NCBI GenBank assembly: GCA_905221605.1
Contig: CAJNDS010002178.1
Coordinates: 252,693 to 316,692, forward strand
DNA length: 64,000 bases
Source of the DNA: Symbiodinium natans
Lineage: Eukaryota; Sar; Dinophyceae; Suessiales; Symbiodiniaceae
Reading direction: 5' to 3'
The first letter of the stretch is position 1. The number at the start of each line of letters is the position of its first letter. This document shows positions 10,747 through 24,700 of this stretch, piece by piece. The notes under the pieces were generated by a model, which was not told the DNA's origin, did not search any database, and saw only the letters and a list, made by a program, of their open reading frames with translations. A program made the position numbers and the translations under genes.

Positions 10747-12793
10747 AGAGGATCCAGGGACTTGGCCCCTCCCTTGCGAAGCGTTGCATGGCGGGTCTCT
10801 GCCAGAGGGGTGTACTTGGATACTCATGAGAAGGCCCTTGCGCGCACATCTCGCCTGCAAGGCCGAGCGGGGTAGTACAGTGACTACAGGCCAAGCATAA
10901 GCGAAATATTGAACCATCGGGAGCCATCCGTTCTTGTGGGCTGTCTGGACTTTCAATCGGACTCAAGCCTAGCCCATCCCTTCGGTGCTTCGAAGCTCGC
11001 AGGTCGTTGCACTTTTTTGTTTCCTTCGCGTCCCCTTGGATTCCTCCTTGTGAGGTCATCCTTGGACACTCTGCCTTTTGCTTCCTCTTGCAGGGGGTAG
11101 GCCAATCCCTTTTTGACCCTTCTCAGCATCCTTGAGTGCCACTTCAAAGGCTAAGCATCAGGGAATCGTAGGGAAGGTGCCACCTGAAGATCGGAGGTGG
11201 CTTTTCAAGATCTCCTGGGCGTAGCTCCGCCGCTCATGTCCGCTTGAAAGCAGCGGCGCGCGCTTCGTCCGTGCCCTTGCGCACCTGTTCCTTGCTGGCG
11301 GTTCGTTTCGTTCTGAGCAAGCCGGCACTTGCGAGTCGGCGCCTGTGCTCGGATTCGAGCTTGCTCGGCACAAGATTCTGTGACTTCGGACTCCCTTGAC
11401 ACAGGTCTTCACCAGGTGCTATGGCAACTCAATGAGAATCGGTGGGTATCTGAACCCTGACTTGCAGCAACAAGCACGCCACTCTGGCTGCTTTCCACAA
11501 GCAACCCTCCCAGTCGTAAAAGCAGTGGTGTTTGCAGTCTCTGCTCCTCAAAGTCTGCTTTTGCTTGGAGCAGCAGGCTCTTGTACTTCCTGCCTGGGCG
11601 CATGGCGCATGAGTCTCGCAGCCAACCCATCCCTCCTCCCAGGCTGCAGCGAACTTGGCAAGTAGGTCCTGTGCCTTCTCTTCCCCTGTAGGTATTCTTG
11701 GAGTGATGTAGAAACTCAACTGCCCTAAGGGGCAATGTTGAAGGCGCAGCCAAACTATCTTGCGATGGGGCCACTCGTGGCAGCCCTCTAGTCCTCTAGG
11801 TCTCCAGAGCCGGTCAAGTCTGAACCCTCGGCCTTTCGACGCACCTGCCGAGGACTCAAGCTTGCTCCACCAAAGCCCGGAAAGGCCGCCAAACCACAAA
11901 GCCGCGGGATGCTTCTTGGGATTGCAGGGAGTAGCTTTGAAGAGACCGGGGCTCTTGAAGAAGCTTTGGCTTTATGCCGAAAGAGGGGGGGGTACCACCT
12001 TTTCGGAAGTTAGTTGTTGGCCAGTGTGGTTTGCTGCCTCTGTCCGCGCGGTAAGAAGTGCTTTCGGCATTTTCCAAGCCCCCACGGGGCATCTGGCTCT
12101 TTGGTCGGTGCCTCGTCTTGCTGGGATTCCGTGCATGGTGGTTTAGGATGTCAGTAGGGCTTTGGGGTGTTCGGGTGCAGGCTTGCGTGGCTTGGAGGGT
12201 GTGCGCGCGCCTGCCATGCTTTGCAGAGCCCTACCTGCAGCCCCTTCGACCCCTGCTCGCCACCAGCTCACCAAAATACCCATCTGCAGGAGCGCTTGCC
12301 CCGACTTAGCCGCACGTGGCACGGCTGCTGCAGAGGTGCTGTTCTTTGGTGACAGCGACTCTACACTGACCACCCCGACATGAGGACCACCTCATTCTCA
12401 AGCCTCGGGAGAGACCCAATCCGGCCAAGTCCCTTGTTGCGCTTGGGAGACTGGGGGTCTCTGGGTCGTCGGTTGATTGGCACCCGATAGCGGGTTGCCA
12501 GCCCTGAAACACATCTTGCTCGGTTTCTCTCCTGGTGCTGGTCGGTCCAAGTGTGGTGCCAAGTTGTGGTCCAGGCCGCTCAGCGAATCACCGGCCTGGC
12601 AAACGCGAGCTCATGTTCCCTGCACTCGTGACATCCCCTGGCTGCAGTTTTGTGCCGCCCTCATAAGTAGCGGTTGGCTTAGAGGGTTTCGGTTTCATTC
12701 AGTCCTGCGCCGCCCTCAGAAGTAGTGGTTGGCCTGACTGATGATGTCGAAGATTTTGCGAGCTCTTACAGGCCCTGACAGTTGGCCAGCGGG

Positions 12794-12924
12794 CTGGCCT
12801 GCTCATAGGGCAGGATACATAATCAGTTGGGCTCTGCAATGTCCGGTAAGCCACTCCGGCATCGCTGGCCCGCTCGTAGGGCAGGATGCATAAGCAGTCG
12901 GGCTCTGCAATGTCCGGTAAGCAC
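12794..12924. repeat. 71-bp tandem repeat, two copies
   Basis: The unit beginning ctggcc(t/c)gctc(a/g)tagggcag and ending gcaatgtccggtaagc occurs twice, 71 bases apart, with a few substitutions. Confidence 0.85.
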
Positions 12925-15900
12925 GCATCAAATGTGCCCCGCGTAGCACCTTGCTTCGTGCCTTGTTCAGACGAAATACGACAGCCCATGCTTCCCATCC
13001 TGCCTATGGAACCTGGTGCATGGGCCGCCTTAGCGGCCTTAGAAGCCTCGTGACAGTGCTTGTATCGAGGAAGCCGTCGAAAGTCTGCTGATTGTCCTCC
13101 TTCACGCGCCGCTTGTGCGCACGGGCCCCCAAGAGAGCGATAAGTTCAAGGTCAGCGTCTCGGGCATCTTTGGACATCCGCTGAGACAGACGGGTTCCCT
13201 GCGCCCCCTAAACCCTAAATGTCACACTAAACCCTAAACCCTGAACCCTAATTGGGGCTTAGGGTCGATGGGGGCCTCATTCCGGCCCAAAGTGTCGCCT
13301 TGACATTAGGAGCCACATAGCCGATGCGGAGAGACTTGCCCTCAGCATTGGTCTAAGTCTGTCAGAGCAGACGTCAACGCTCCTCCCTGAAGCAGACGCG
13401 GCGCACGCAGGGTGGTAGCTGCACCACTCCTCCCGCGACCGCGTGTCGGCGGTCGAGTTCTTCCTGCCAAGTCGCCGGTCATGCCGCTCAGCGCGGTATT
13501 GTGCTCGCTTCGTTGCAAGGCCTGCCGCTGACTCCGGAAGACTGCGCCACTTCATCAGGTGATGGACACCTGTTGGTTTAGCCGGGGGGCTGAACACGCT
13601 TTGAGACCTTGGGGAAGCGACGCCAGCAAAGCCCCCTTAAGCGCTTCTGTGAAGGGGCTGATGCCCACAGCACTGTCGGACTTGCCTTGTCTTTCTTCGA
13701 GGCCGGGGTGATAAAGTGATATAGCAGCCTGTAAGACCTAAAGGCCCCTTAAACCCTAAACCCTAAAACCTAAAACCTACGGCACCCAGCTTTCCTTGGC
13801 TCCGACTTTCTCTCTGGGTTTCTAGGGCTTCGGGTTTCAGGTTTAGGGGTTTAAGGGGCTTCGGGTGCCCCTGAAGCTCGGGTGCAGGGCTCCCTTAAGC
13901 TCCTGGACCAGGCTTGGGGGCGCTTTCCGCCTCGAATTCAACCGCTTAACGCGTGCGCTGAAGAGAGCTCCGCATGTTCGAAGATCTCAGGGCTTTGCGC
14001 ACTCCCTCTAAGCCGATTAGGCCTTCGGGACCCGAGGGCTGAAGATGCCACGTGAAGATGTGAACGTCTTAGGTGCGTCGGTCGATTGCAGCCTCTTGAA
14101 CTCCCCGGCTGCTTACGGTAGGGGGCTCGGGAGGGTTTAGGTGAGCTTCAAAATGGGGTCAAAGGGTTTGTGCAATTTTTGCTTTGCCCTTGCACGGCTT
14201 CGCGGTACTCCGCGGGAGGTCGCATCGTGCGCATCGCGATGGCAACCTGGTGCCCACACGATCTGGGGGCCCCCCCTTCCGCGCGACAGGCCACCGTGCC
14301 AGGCGCTGTATGCGCTGTATACCCCACCTTGAAGCTGCTTGAAGCCTACTAAGTTGTACTCGCCTGCAATGCAAGAAGGTCCTCTGAAAATGAGCCCCCA
14401 AAGCAACGCAGGGATCGCTTGAGATGTTGGGGCCTCGTGAACTGGGGGTTCGAAGGCGGCAAGGATCACAGTCTCAGGGTGTCCTCGAAAGGCCCTGTTC
14501 TACATGACAAGGGCGACCGTTCATCCCGGTTCTCTGCAAGGCAGGGGCTGAGGGGCAGTGACCAACCTTGCACCAGCGGGTTCTGGGGGGTGGCTCGGAC
14601 TTCCTGGTTTTTTTGAGTGAAAAACCCGGCGGGCTTTTTGAAGGCATTTAGGGTTTCGAGGTACGTCCAGCGAAAGGGTACCTTGTCGATGACTTGATTC
14701 CTTCTTCTCCTCCGCCACATCAAAAGGGCCCCAGGCTGTGGTCTGGTCCGGCGAGGTTTAGGGTTTAGGGTTTAGGATTCAGGGAGCCGTGTGCCTTTAG
14801 AGGAGTAGGATGAGACTCCTCGAGTTCATCGCGCGCTTCCCAAATCCGCTTCCCAGCGCGCCCCCCCCCGGAACGTTGCCTTGCTACGCCTGAACCGTTG
14901 CGCAACCTGAATCAGCCGCCTCCAGGCCGACAGGACCTTCAGGTTGTTGTCTCTTTTTTTCTGCGTCCTTTGTGCCTCATTCCGACCTCCGCGCTGACTT
15001 CCTACATGCTCTCTTTTCCCAATGCCTTGCATCCGTCTCACAGTCGAGAGACCACCAAGCAACATGCGGGATGTTCTGGATCTTGCAGGCCACGCTGCCT
15101 TTCCGGTGCCTTTTTAGCTCTAGACCCGAAACTCCCAGCCTCACAAAGGACAGCATACAGACCCTCTGTCCCTGGAAGGGTTTGGAAGCCCCGGCACCAG
15201 CATTTTGCACGGCGCTGGCCAAAAGGCCGCTGCGTGTGGCCCAGCGCTGCGAGAAGGGCGCAACCAGAGTGAAGGCGGTTTAGGGCACGGGGGATGCTTA
15301 GGCCGTTTAGGGTGTAGCTTCAGGGTGTAGCTTCAGCAGCTTGCCCTGAGACGCCACTGCTTCTCACGACTGTTTCTACGATCAATTCATTCCCCAAAAC
15401 CTGACACCCTAAACCCTAAACTCCAGACCCCTAAACCACCTGCTCAGCGCCTCGTGCGTGTGGCGAAAGTGGTGCCGAGATGTGGTTGAAAGTCCGGTGA
15501 CGCTCCGGCCCCTCGCCCTGCTGAACGCCGGGAGCCGGCAACGGCTTCGGGACATGGTTCTCAGTACTTGGGGCCTTGTAGGGATTGCAGGGCTCATGGG
15601 GCTTGGGATCTTTCAGCGATTGCGCCAGCATGCTCACAGGCTTCGGACCAACCCCACCCCCGAAGCCTAAACCCTAAAACCTGTGATCCAGGGCTCCTCC
15701 CACTCCCCCCCCCCAAGTCGGGAGCACTGACCCAGTCTGTTGAAATTGCTGGAATGCCCGGCCTGAGCATGGCAAGGCCCACCCCGGGATCTCTTCCTGC
15801 GTTCCTGCGGAGGCCTTGTAAGAAGAAGCTTCCAGCCTGAAAAGAGCGAGAAAAGTCCGTCGAAGCACCTTTAAGGTACACCTAACACCCTGAAGCGTCG

Positions 15901-17641
15901 GATCTTAAACCTTGAAGACTCCAAACCCCTACAGGCTTTGCCAGGCTCCTTAGCCTGCAGCATCGAGGCCCAGATACAGGGTAGGCCCCCCAATAAAAGG
16001 CCCTAAAGGGTCCCTTGCGGAGTCTGGTGCCTTGAAGCGGAGCCGGGTCGGCAGGTCCAAGACATGTCGATGAAAGCCCTCAGCTGTAAGCCCTGGACCA
16101 GTTGAATCGGTGCAAACAGACCCCGAATGCGCATCGTCTTTACCACTTCAGGGCTCGGTCCACGACATTTTTGGCCTCTTGTCATGTTTGTATGTGCAGT
16201 TTGCGAACAGACCGTGCATGCTTGCTGTGTGAGGTAGCAGGTGCTGTCGCAGATATGGGGCTGGCTCATCCGTGATGGCTGGGGCCCAAAACATCACCTC
16301 TAAAGCAGCGTAGAGGCTAGCCTAAAACACTACCTGGAGACCCGGAGAGGCTCAGAGATGAACCAACACGACCTCACCAGGACAGGTGGAGAGAGGCTCA
16401 AGGCAGTCCTTCAGGCAACTGCAGCGCTTTAATTTCATGCTCGCCACATGGAGCGGGTGACTCTATGCACGCTTTTGTTGGGCTTCTGCTTCGTGCGGGA
16501 AGCTCTCGACGACATGTCTCCACTGCACCCTAAACCCTGTAGGGTCTCCTGCTATCTCCTTGTGCTGTGCGGCTTGCGGCGGCTCCATTCGTCGCAGGAA
16601 GCCAACAAAGCCAGCCCAAGAACGGCAGCATGTAGTCAATATTTGAGTTCGCTTGCGCCATCCCGGTCTTGACGACTCAGCGTGTCTCGCGCCAGCTAAG
16701 AACGAAAGGACCACTCGTGCATCCGCAGCCGTTGCAAAAGACAGGACGTGTGGCTTTTGTCGGACGTGAGGATGCACGAGACTTGTGGAGGGATTGCCAG
16801 GTAGGCCCTCAGCCGCAAGGCCATGAAGATTCAGCTGTTGCTCTCTGGGTTAGAGCACGCGGGCTAGCGCGCGGGCTAGCACGCTCTTCGTGCCCCTGAG
16901 TCGTGCAGGCGCATGCCTTGGGGCCACGTCGTTTTGACCCGCCTTCGCTTCCTGACGGGGTCGCAGCTTCGCTCGGGGTTTAATTTAGGGTCCTGAGCCC
17001 TGCAAACCTTCCCGAAACCCCCGAAGAGCTGCATCAGCGGGGATCTTTGACGCGGAGCCTTGGGCCGGTACTTGCGGCGGTCGTCCAACTCTATGGTCTC
17101 TACGCCCTGTGGCTAGCAGGGTTTCGGGTCAGGGCCCCCTTACTATACTAACTGTACCCTTTTAGGGTTTAGGGTTTAGGGTTTAGGGTTTTAGGGTTTC
17201 GGGTTTAGGCTAGGGGTTTCGGGCCTCAAGGCACCTGTGCCCGGCCGTTTTGCTTTGGAGATCGGGCACCGAAGCGCCGCCCCTAGGACATTGGGGTGGT
17301 TCTTGAGGGGGCCAGGATCCTAAACCCTAAACCCTAAGCCCTAAACTCCAAACCCTAAACCCTAAACCCGAAACCCTAAGCCCCATGTAGGGAATCCGCC
17401 CTGGGCGTTGGATTCCTCCCTGCATATCGGGCCGCCGTAAGCTCCTAAATCCTAAAGTTTCCAAGCCCTCTGAACTTCGTTGGGGTTTGGGGCTTAGGGT
17501 TTAGGGTTTAGAGAAAGGGCCTGAAGGTACCATGTCTAGGGCATCTTCCTGGGAATTCCTAGCAGTTTAGTGCTTGTCTTGCCTAGTGCTCGCAGGAAGA
17601 TGGCCGCTCAGAGACCTGTCCGCTCATCCGATGTCGGTGTT

Positions 17642-17735
17642 CATATGGGGGTTTACGAAAAGCCCCAATTTGTAGCATTCCCTTCGACGAAGGACCCCAA
17701 GAAGGTACCCCTAATATCGTGAACCCCCACATATC
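17642..17735. mobile_element. Foldback (MITE-like) element, CATATGGGGGTTTA family
   Basis: The left arm catatgggggttta and right arm tgaacccccacatat are inverted repeats about 94 bases apart. The element at 40842 shares the arm core atatgggggnttt. Confidence 0.65.
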
Positions 17736-18510
17736 ATGCGCCCTTCTTGGCGCCAGAAACGTTCAGGAAGACTGTCTAACAGAGACCCAAAGAGCCCAGT
17801 ATTTGGATCAATCCCTGCTTGCCACCCCAGCACACCCCAAGCACCCAGACCCAGAGCCGCTCCTAGCCCTGGCTGAGGGTTTCGGGGGCTCCTGAAGGTG
17901 CTTGAAACCTGCGCCCCCGTCTTTCCTCTTTTTGGGGGGAGACTGCCCAGCTTCAGAGAAGCGCTGTCTAGGGCTTTGGGGCCTTTCAACCTTAGGGCCT
18001 ACACCCCCGCTAGGGCCCTGGGAGCTCGCCATGCGATGCAGAGCCCTTGGGTCTGTGAGTGGATAGGCGTGTGGGGCCCCTGCTTCAGGAGGAGCTTGCA
18101 AGAGTAGCACGGGCTTGAGGTTGAGGGACCGGTGGCCCCGGAGCCCATTCTTGGGTTTGGGGTTTGGGGCTTAAGGCTTAGAGCTTCGGGCTAAGCTCGC
18201 TCTCAAAGCCAGGGCTCGCTAGCAGACTCGGGACGCCCAGGCATTCGCAGCGAGGAAACCCCTACACCCAGTTCTTCCCCGTAACACGCGCAGAGGTCGA
18301 CAGTCTCTTGCTTGGGGATGGCATGCTGGCTCCAGTCCCTTTTTGTCGGGGCACCCGAACATGAAAGGGCCCGCCTTAAAGCCCACACCCTCAACACTTT
18401 TTTGGGGGCCCAAGAGGGAATCATGAGAGCCAGCCAACTGCCTTCGCGCACCGCAAGGGCACATGACGTGTTTGCTTTCGGCGTCGCTGCTTCTCAGATC
18501 CCATACTGGC

Positions 18511-20226
18511 AAGGGGCCGATGGGAGTGCGGGCCGCAACTCAACCAGAGTCCAGACCTCGTGGACCTCACATCCTGGCGCTTTGATGGGCTATGAAGCAG
18601 AGCATAGGAGAGTCGAAGTCGCCGCGAGATCGAAGCAGGGCCACCACCCTGGATGTCTGATGACTCCAGACTCCTTGTCCCTCTTGGCTCTCGTTGTCCT
18701 CGTTAGACTCTGCTTAGCTAGGGATGCTGCATTGCATGGAGCGCTCGGCGATTAGTCTTCCCTTCGGGGTTTCTAGGGCTTTCCGAGGAGTTCCGGATGC
18801 AGTGGTTGTGGCATTGCAGGCCTAGCTGTGGGGTCCAACCATCCCTAGCGCTTGCTTTTGGCATCACTCCTTCTCGGGCCCTCACATTGCGGGCCGTAAA
18901 GTCTCGAAGTTGCCTGATTTTGAGAGCCTTAGAAGGAGGCTCTGCGAAATTCGGGTTCGAGATGATGCGTCCTTAGCCGTCACTCGGCTGAGAGCCCCAT
19001 CTTTGCGCTGCAAACTGCGGCTTTCGAAAGAAAGTCACTCGGGTCCTAGGACCTGGATCGTGAGAGCTTGCATGTCGTGGCAACCGGTGCACTCTCGTGT
19101 GGGCTTCGGGCGCTCGATGAGTCCCGGACTGGCACAGGCATTGCCGAAATAGTCATTGCTGAAGGCTTGCTGTTGCTGTGAGGCACGCAACAAGTTGGCC
19201 GTTTGCTCCCGGGTCGCCTGGATCCCCCAATGTGCCGGGGCTTCCTCACATTCCTCACAAGTATGCAAGGACACAGCCAGCTCTGAACGTCCCAAGACAT
19301 AGCCTAGCAAAGCCGAACGCCAAGTTGGGCCTGGGACTCAGGAGTTAACGAGGCCCAGCCCATACTCAAGGGGCCGATGGGAGTGCGGGCCGCAACTCAA
19401 CCAGAGTCCAGACCTCGTGGACCTCACATCCTGGCGCTTTGATGGGCTATGAAGCAGAGCATAGGAGAGTCGAAGTCGCCGCGAGATCGAAGCAGGGCCA
19501 CCACCCTGGATGTCTGATGACTCCAGACTCCTTGTCCCTCTTGGCTCTCGTTGTCCTTGTTAGACTCTGCTTAGCTAGGGATGCTGCATTGCGTGGAGCG
19601 CTCGGCGATTAGTCTTCCCTTCGGGGTTTCTAGGGCTTTCCGAGGAGTTCCGGATGCAGTGGTTGTGGCATTGCAGGCCTAGCTGTGGGGTCCGACCATC
19701 CCTAGCGCTTGCTTTTGGCATCACTCCTTCTCGGGCCCTCACATTGCGGGCCGTAAAATCTCGAAGTTGCCTGATTTTGAGAGCCTCAGAAGGAGGCTCT
19801 GCGAAATTCGGGTTCGAGATGATGCGTCCTTAGCCGTCACTCGGCTGAGAGCCCCATCTTTGCGCTGCAAACTGCGGCTTTCGAAAGAAAGTCACTCGGG
19901 TCCTAGGACCTGGATCGTGAGAGCTTGCATGTCGTGGCAACCGGTGCACTCTCGTGTGGGCTTCGGGCGCTCGATGAGTCCCGGACTGGCACAGGCATTG
20001 CCGAAATAGTCATTGCTGAAGGCTTGCTGTTGCTGTGAGGCACGCAACAAGTTGGCCGTTTGCTCCAGGGTCGCCTGGATCCCCCAACGTGCCGGGGCTT
20101 CCTCACATTCCTCACAAGTATGCAAGGACACAGCCAGCTCTGAACGTCCCAAGACATAGCCTAGCAAAGCCGAACGCCAAGTTGGGCCTGGGACTCAGGA
20201 GTTAACGAGGCCCAGCCCATACTGGC
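18511..20226. repeat. Recent 857-bp tandem segmental duplication
   Basis: Unit 1 (18511-19367) and unit 2 (19368-20226) are nearly identical; I see about eight substitutions and a 2-base indel at the join. Both begin at aaggggccgatggg, and that junction motif occurs a third time at 20227, after which similarity stops. Both copies carry the same spurious frames on each strand. Confidence 0.95.
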
Positions 20227-21603
20227 AAGGGGCCGATGGGATGCTGGCCGCCTCTTAGCAGGTCCCCGCACTGACACGGGCTGGCGCGGCATCCGAAGCC
20301 TTGAAACAGACTGTGGGCCGCAAGCACAACAGGCGGAGGCTCGCCGTGAGAGAAGAGTGAAGAGTGGCCGGTAGCTCCTTCCTGATCTCTACGATATCCA
20401 GGCCTCGGGGCCTTGTGGTGACGTTGAAACTTGATGGTTTCGATAGGGGGGCGGCGAGGGTTGACGCAGGGGTTCGGGCATCCGAGGCAAGCCCGCATCT
20501 CTCCGACTAGGCATGGATTTACAACTCCTGGGTCATGGGAGTGCTTCATCCTATAACCCTAAACCCGAAACCCTAAAGCCTAAACCTTAACTCCTTGGCC
20601 TTCCATGCAAGCACAGCTGAAGGCATGAGAAGCCCGGCAGGTGAACGAGGCGAGCGGTCTTTGAAGCGCCACACCTGGGTGGGCTCTTTGCCTCTTCTTG
20701 AGCTCAGCCGAAGGGGTCAAGCACCGCGGCAAGGGATTTGGGTTTAGGGTTTAGGGTTTAGGGTTTAGGGCTCAGGGGTTCAGGGGTTTAGGAGGAGGCT
20801 CGGTTCAGAAGTCACCGGACATTCAACAAACGAGGGACTTCGCACCGTGGCAGGAGGCCGAACAGAAAGTCGCCCCACGCTGCTCGGCTTGCGTGCTCGG
20901 GCCTCGCAGTCTGCCCAGGTGCCAGCAGAAACCGGTCGCAAGATGCCCTGGAGAACTTTGACCGGGTCGCAAAGCTCTAGGCCCGAAAAGAACATGAAGG
21001 CATGATCCACAGGATTCGAGCCGATGGCTTTGAAAGCCCAAGCGCCGATGTAGCACCGACGGCATGCAGCGTTTTGCAGGTCGTGGGCGGTGATGCCCGA
21101 CGTCTCCTCGGCTCTGGGCAGGGTGGTGGTTGAGTGCTTGGGGTCTGTGGTGTTCATGGCAGTTTTCCCCCACAAGTTGGTGGCCCGGCCCAAACTCACT
21201 CCTTCCCCGGGCTCCCTGCCATTTCGCATCGTCAGCTGAACTTCCCTCTGGGGAATCGCGTTCTACAAGATCTTCAAGCTTGGGTCCCGCATGGTCCTTC
21301 CGCTCCGTAATACAGTAGGTTCTGGCTCTTCAAGGTCTTCAAGCCTGGTCCCACATGGCCCTTTCGCTTCGTCTGCCAATAGGACCCACGAAAGGAAGCA
21401 CGAGTTAGGGGACCTCCCATGTGACAACGAGCTCCTGCAGATGAGTCCACCTCCGGCCTCCCGGCACGCGCCTGCACGCGCCTGTATGCGCCATGCGCCC
21501 GTGTGGCCCGCCTTGGGCTCGTGACATCTTGACGCGGTCACGTGCGGGAGTGCTCGACCTGCTGGGCTCTGGGCAGCTGGAGCTTGACCGTGCCCCCTCG
21601 TGC

Positions 21604-21775
21604 ACCATGCTGGCGCCCGATGGGCTCTGAAGCAGCGCTTAGGAGAGCCGGTGGTGCCGCGCGGTGGATGTCTGCACGCACCATGACTCAACACTCCTTG
21701 TCCTCTTGGCTCTGGTTGTCCTCGGCCTAGCCAGCGATGCTGCATTATGCGCGGCTCTTGGCGAGTAGTCTTCCT
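21604..21775. repeat. Diverged third copy of part of the 857-bp unit
   Basis: This segment follows the unit's order of landmarks (gatgggct.tgaagcag, aggagag, tggatgtctg, ctccttgtcc, ttggctct.gttgtcct, gatgctgcatt, agtcttcc) with many substitutions and small indels. It is much older than the tandem pair. Confidence 0.75.
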
Positions 21776-24700
21776 TTCTGGCCTGACCCTGGGCTTCGCA
21801 GCCTCGTGGCCTTTGGGAGGAGGGCCTTTGGGAAGGGGGTTCGGGGTGCCGATGACCCTCTCAAGTGCACTGCAGAATTTCAGGCACAGGGCTTGTGTCA
21901 ACAAAGGGGTATTTAGGCGGCCTCTTGGGGCCTGCTAGTTGCCTAGTAGCTTCTTGGCTGTTGAGGATGCACCCAGGCGGGCGTTTCTCAGAGCCATGCA
22001 AAAACGTCCACTTGCGGTTGCTGCCGTGGGCGCTCCAGGACTAGGGTGTCAAGATGATGCCGGCCGGGAGGGAGAGGTGGATCCGCCCCAGAGATACCCT
22101 TGCTGTCACCAGGGCTGGTCTTGGGCAGCTGCGGTGCATTTTGTCCCCTCACCTCATGTCCCGAAGCCCGGATGCTCGATCACTGAGGCATGGCGCTTGG
22201 CTCGCCACGCGCTGTCGAGGTGCCGATCAAGGATCGGGAAGTGAGCCAGGCCCTGCCGGTTCGTCTCAAGTCAACCGCGTTGCTTGGCAGACTTAAAAAG
22301 CGAAGAGCCTGACGACCTCTCGTGGAAGGCGCTGCAACTCAAGCTGCCGCGTGGAGAGATGGGCCCCTTCGACCCACGGGACCCCAGGGGCCCTTAAGGG
22401 ACCCTTCAGGGACCCGAAAGCCGAAGCCTTCGATCAGCTGGTTAAAGCCCCTGAAGTTCTGAAACTCTCAGGGCTGAGCCTCATTGAGGAGCCCTTCTTT
22501 GGGAGAGGGTTTTGAGGTTTAGGGCGTCGGGTTTGGGTGCAAGGGCCTGTTGCCCGCAGGCTTGCCCCCCAAACCCTAAACCCTAAACCCTAAACCCGAA
22601 ACCCGAAACCCTAAACCCCAAATCCGAAACCCTAAACCCTAAACAGCCTACACCCTAAGCCATGTACTGCAGTCCTGTCATGAGGGAGCCGCTGCCGTGA
22701 CCCTAAGTAGAGTCCTTTGTGCTGTGTGCCTTGTGTGCCTCGGTTGCATCCTGTGAAGGTGAGGGCTTGTTTCCAAATTGAAAAAACTCCCGCCCTCATT
22801 TAGGTTCGCCCTTGCTGCAGACTTCGGTTTAGGGTTTAGGGTTCAGGGTTTAGGGTTTAGGGTTTTCGCCCAGCTGGGATGTGGAATCGAAGGGGGGACT
22901 GGCGCGCATCTGCTCAGGATGCCCTTGGTGGTCTCAGGGCGCTGAGGTCTGGAAGCCTCTGAGAAGGCCCAAGCTCTAGGGCGAGTGGGAAGGCTTCAGT
23001 CTTCATTACTTCAATCTTTTAAGCAAAAGTGCCGGCTGTCTGGAGGGTTTAGGATTCAGATGCCTTCAGGGTGCAGTGAGTCGACCGAAGCGACACCTCG
23101 TACCAAGTTGGGGCATCTGAATTCCCCTCCCAAAGGTCGCGGCGCCAAGGGTACACGATGGGGTGGGTGGGTGTGTTGAGTCCTTGTGGTTGGCTTGTCG
23201 CTCGACAGCACGGAAGCTGGCTGTGCGCTTCGCAAGCATCCTGGACTGATCGGGGAGGAGTTCCTTTGGCGCCCAAATTCTCAGTAGTCTTTCGCCATGG
23301 AGAAAGGGCGAGGGTCCACAAGAGTTTAGTTCACCCTAAGCCTTAAGCCCCAAACCCCCTTTTTTTGGCAAAGCCTGCATGCGGAGTCCTCCACCTTCTG
23401 TCCTGCTCTGTTTGGAAGCCCATTGCAACACTCAGAAGGGCCCAAGATGCTCCTCACCTTAGGCCCGGCTTTCTGGAGCCTCTTGTCGGTCTTCATGTTT
23501 GCGCGGGCTTTTCTCATTGCATTCCCTCAGAGGAAGCGATGATTATGGCTTGCAGCCGACACCTGAAGATTCCTTCACACCAGTGTAGGCTGCGGTTTGG
23601 TCGCACTCAGCGATCCCACGGACGGTCGAACGGGGCCTGTGAGCTGTCGCACTCACATCCAGAAATCTGGATGCAACCCTGCGCCCTAAACCCCTGAGCC
23701 AGTCTGTTCTTTGAAGCTTGGCTTGTAATGGCCTTGGCAGTGGAACAGAAGACGTAAAAGCCAGAGGCTTCCCGGGCCACGGCTTGCATCTCCCTGCTAC
23801 GACGGGCCCGCAGGTGGAGCCTTGCTAAAGGAGGGAGCCCGGCGAGCCTGAGCGCAAGTCTCCTGGTGCCGTCATCGTTGCTGTGCGCTGCGCGTGATGG
23901 CCGCCACAGCTGAGCCGGGACCACGGTAGGGTTGCAACTTTGTCAGCAGAAGGACTCTTCTTTCAGAGCACCTGCCTGCCGTAGCACTGCGCAGCGGGCT
24001 CCCAGCATGCGCCATTGCAAGTGTGCGAGGTCCGATGTTGCACTACCCATATTCTCGAAGGTGTGTGCGACTGGATCCCCCACTTTTGTAAATGGAGGGA
24101 GGGAGGATCGCGGGTCCTGATGTGCCAATATCCGGCTCCATTTTTGAGTTTGTCTGGCTGGCTGGCCGTGAGAGTCAGGTTAAATGGCTGGCAGGACCCT
24201 CCACGCATGAAAGTCCATTTTCCGTTCTCGCCAGTGTGTCCTGACATTGGTCAACCACGTGAGATGCCGGAGTTGCGGAGTCTCGTAGCGATGACGGCTC
24301 CCAGGGACGCGAGGCATTGGCAGCTCCATTTTCCAACCCCCCTAGTCCTAGGACGATGGGGATGCGACTGTGCATCCATGCGACATAGGTGGAATCCCTC
24401 ACAGCGACCGGCTGCGGTGTTGCGCCACTTCATGCGGGCGCTCTTGTTCAGTGCTGCACCACAGACCACTTCGAAACAAGCTCAGCTTAATGCGTCCCGA
24501 AATCCTTCTTGGGCTGCGCGCGACGTGGCCCTGCACACCTGAAGCCTTGCAGGCATCAGGGACGTTCATCAAGAGGAGTGCCGCTTTGCTTTGGCGCGCG
24601 CTTGCCTGCAGCTCTCGCGCGCGGCGTGCGCGCAGGGCGTGAGATGAACCTCAACGGTCGCCTGTGGCGCTGCGGAAAAGGTCGCCCTCTCAGTAGCCCA

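Noticed and set aside
18312-18755. 147-codon plus-strand frame as a gene
   Set aside because: Its second half lies in the duplicated unit, the copy in unit 2 has no matching N-terminus, and overlapping frames exist on the other strand.
20990-21050. tRNA-like B-box (ggctcgaatcc) on the minus strand
   Set aside because: The T-arm stem does not pair and no acceptor or anticodon arms can be drawn.
21263-21904. 213-codon minus-strand frame as a gene
   Set aside because: No recognisable motif, low-complexity Arg/Pro/Gly content typical of antisense frames in GC-rich DNA, and it covers the diverged copy of the non-coding 857-bp unit.
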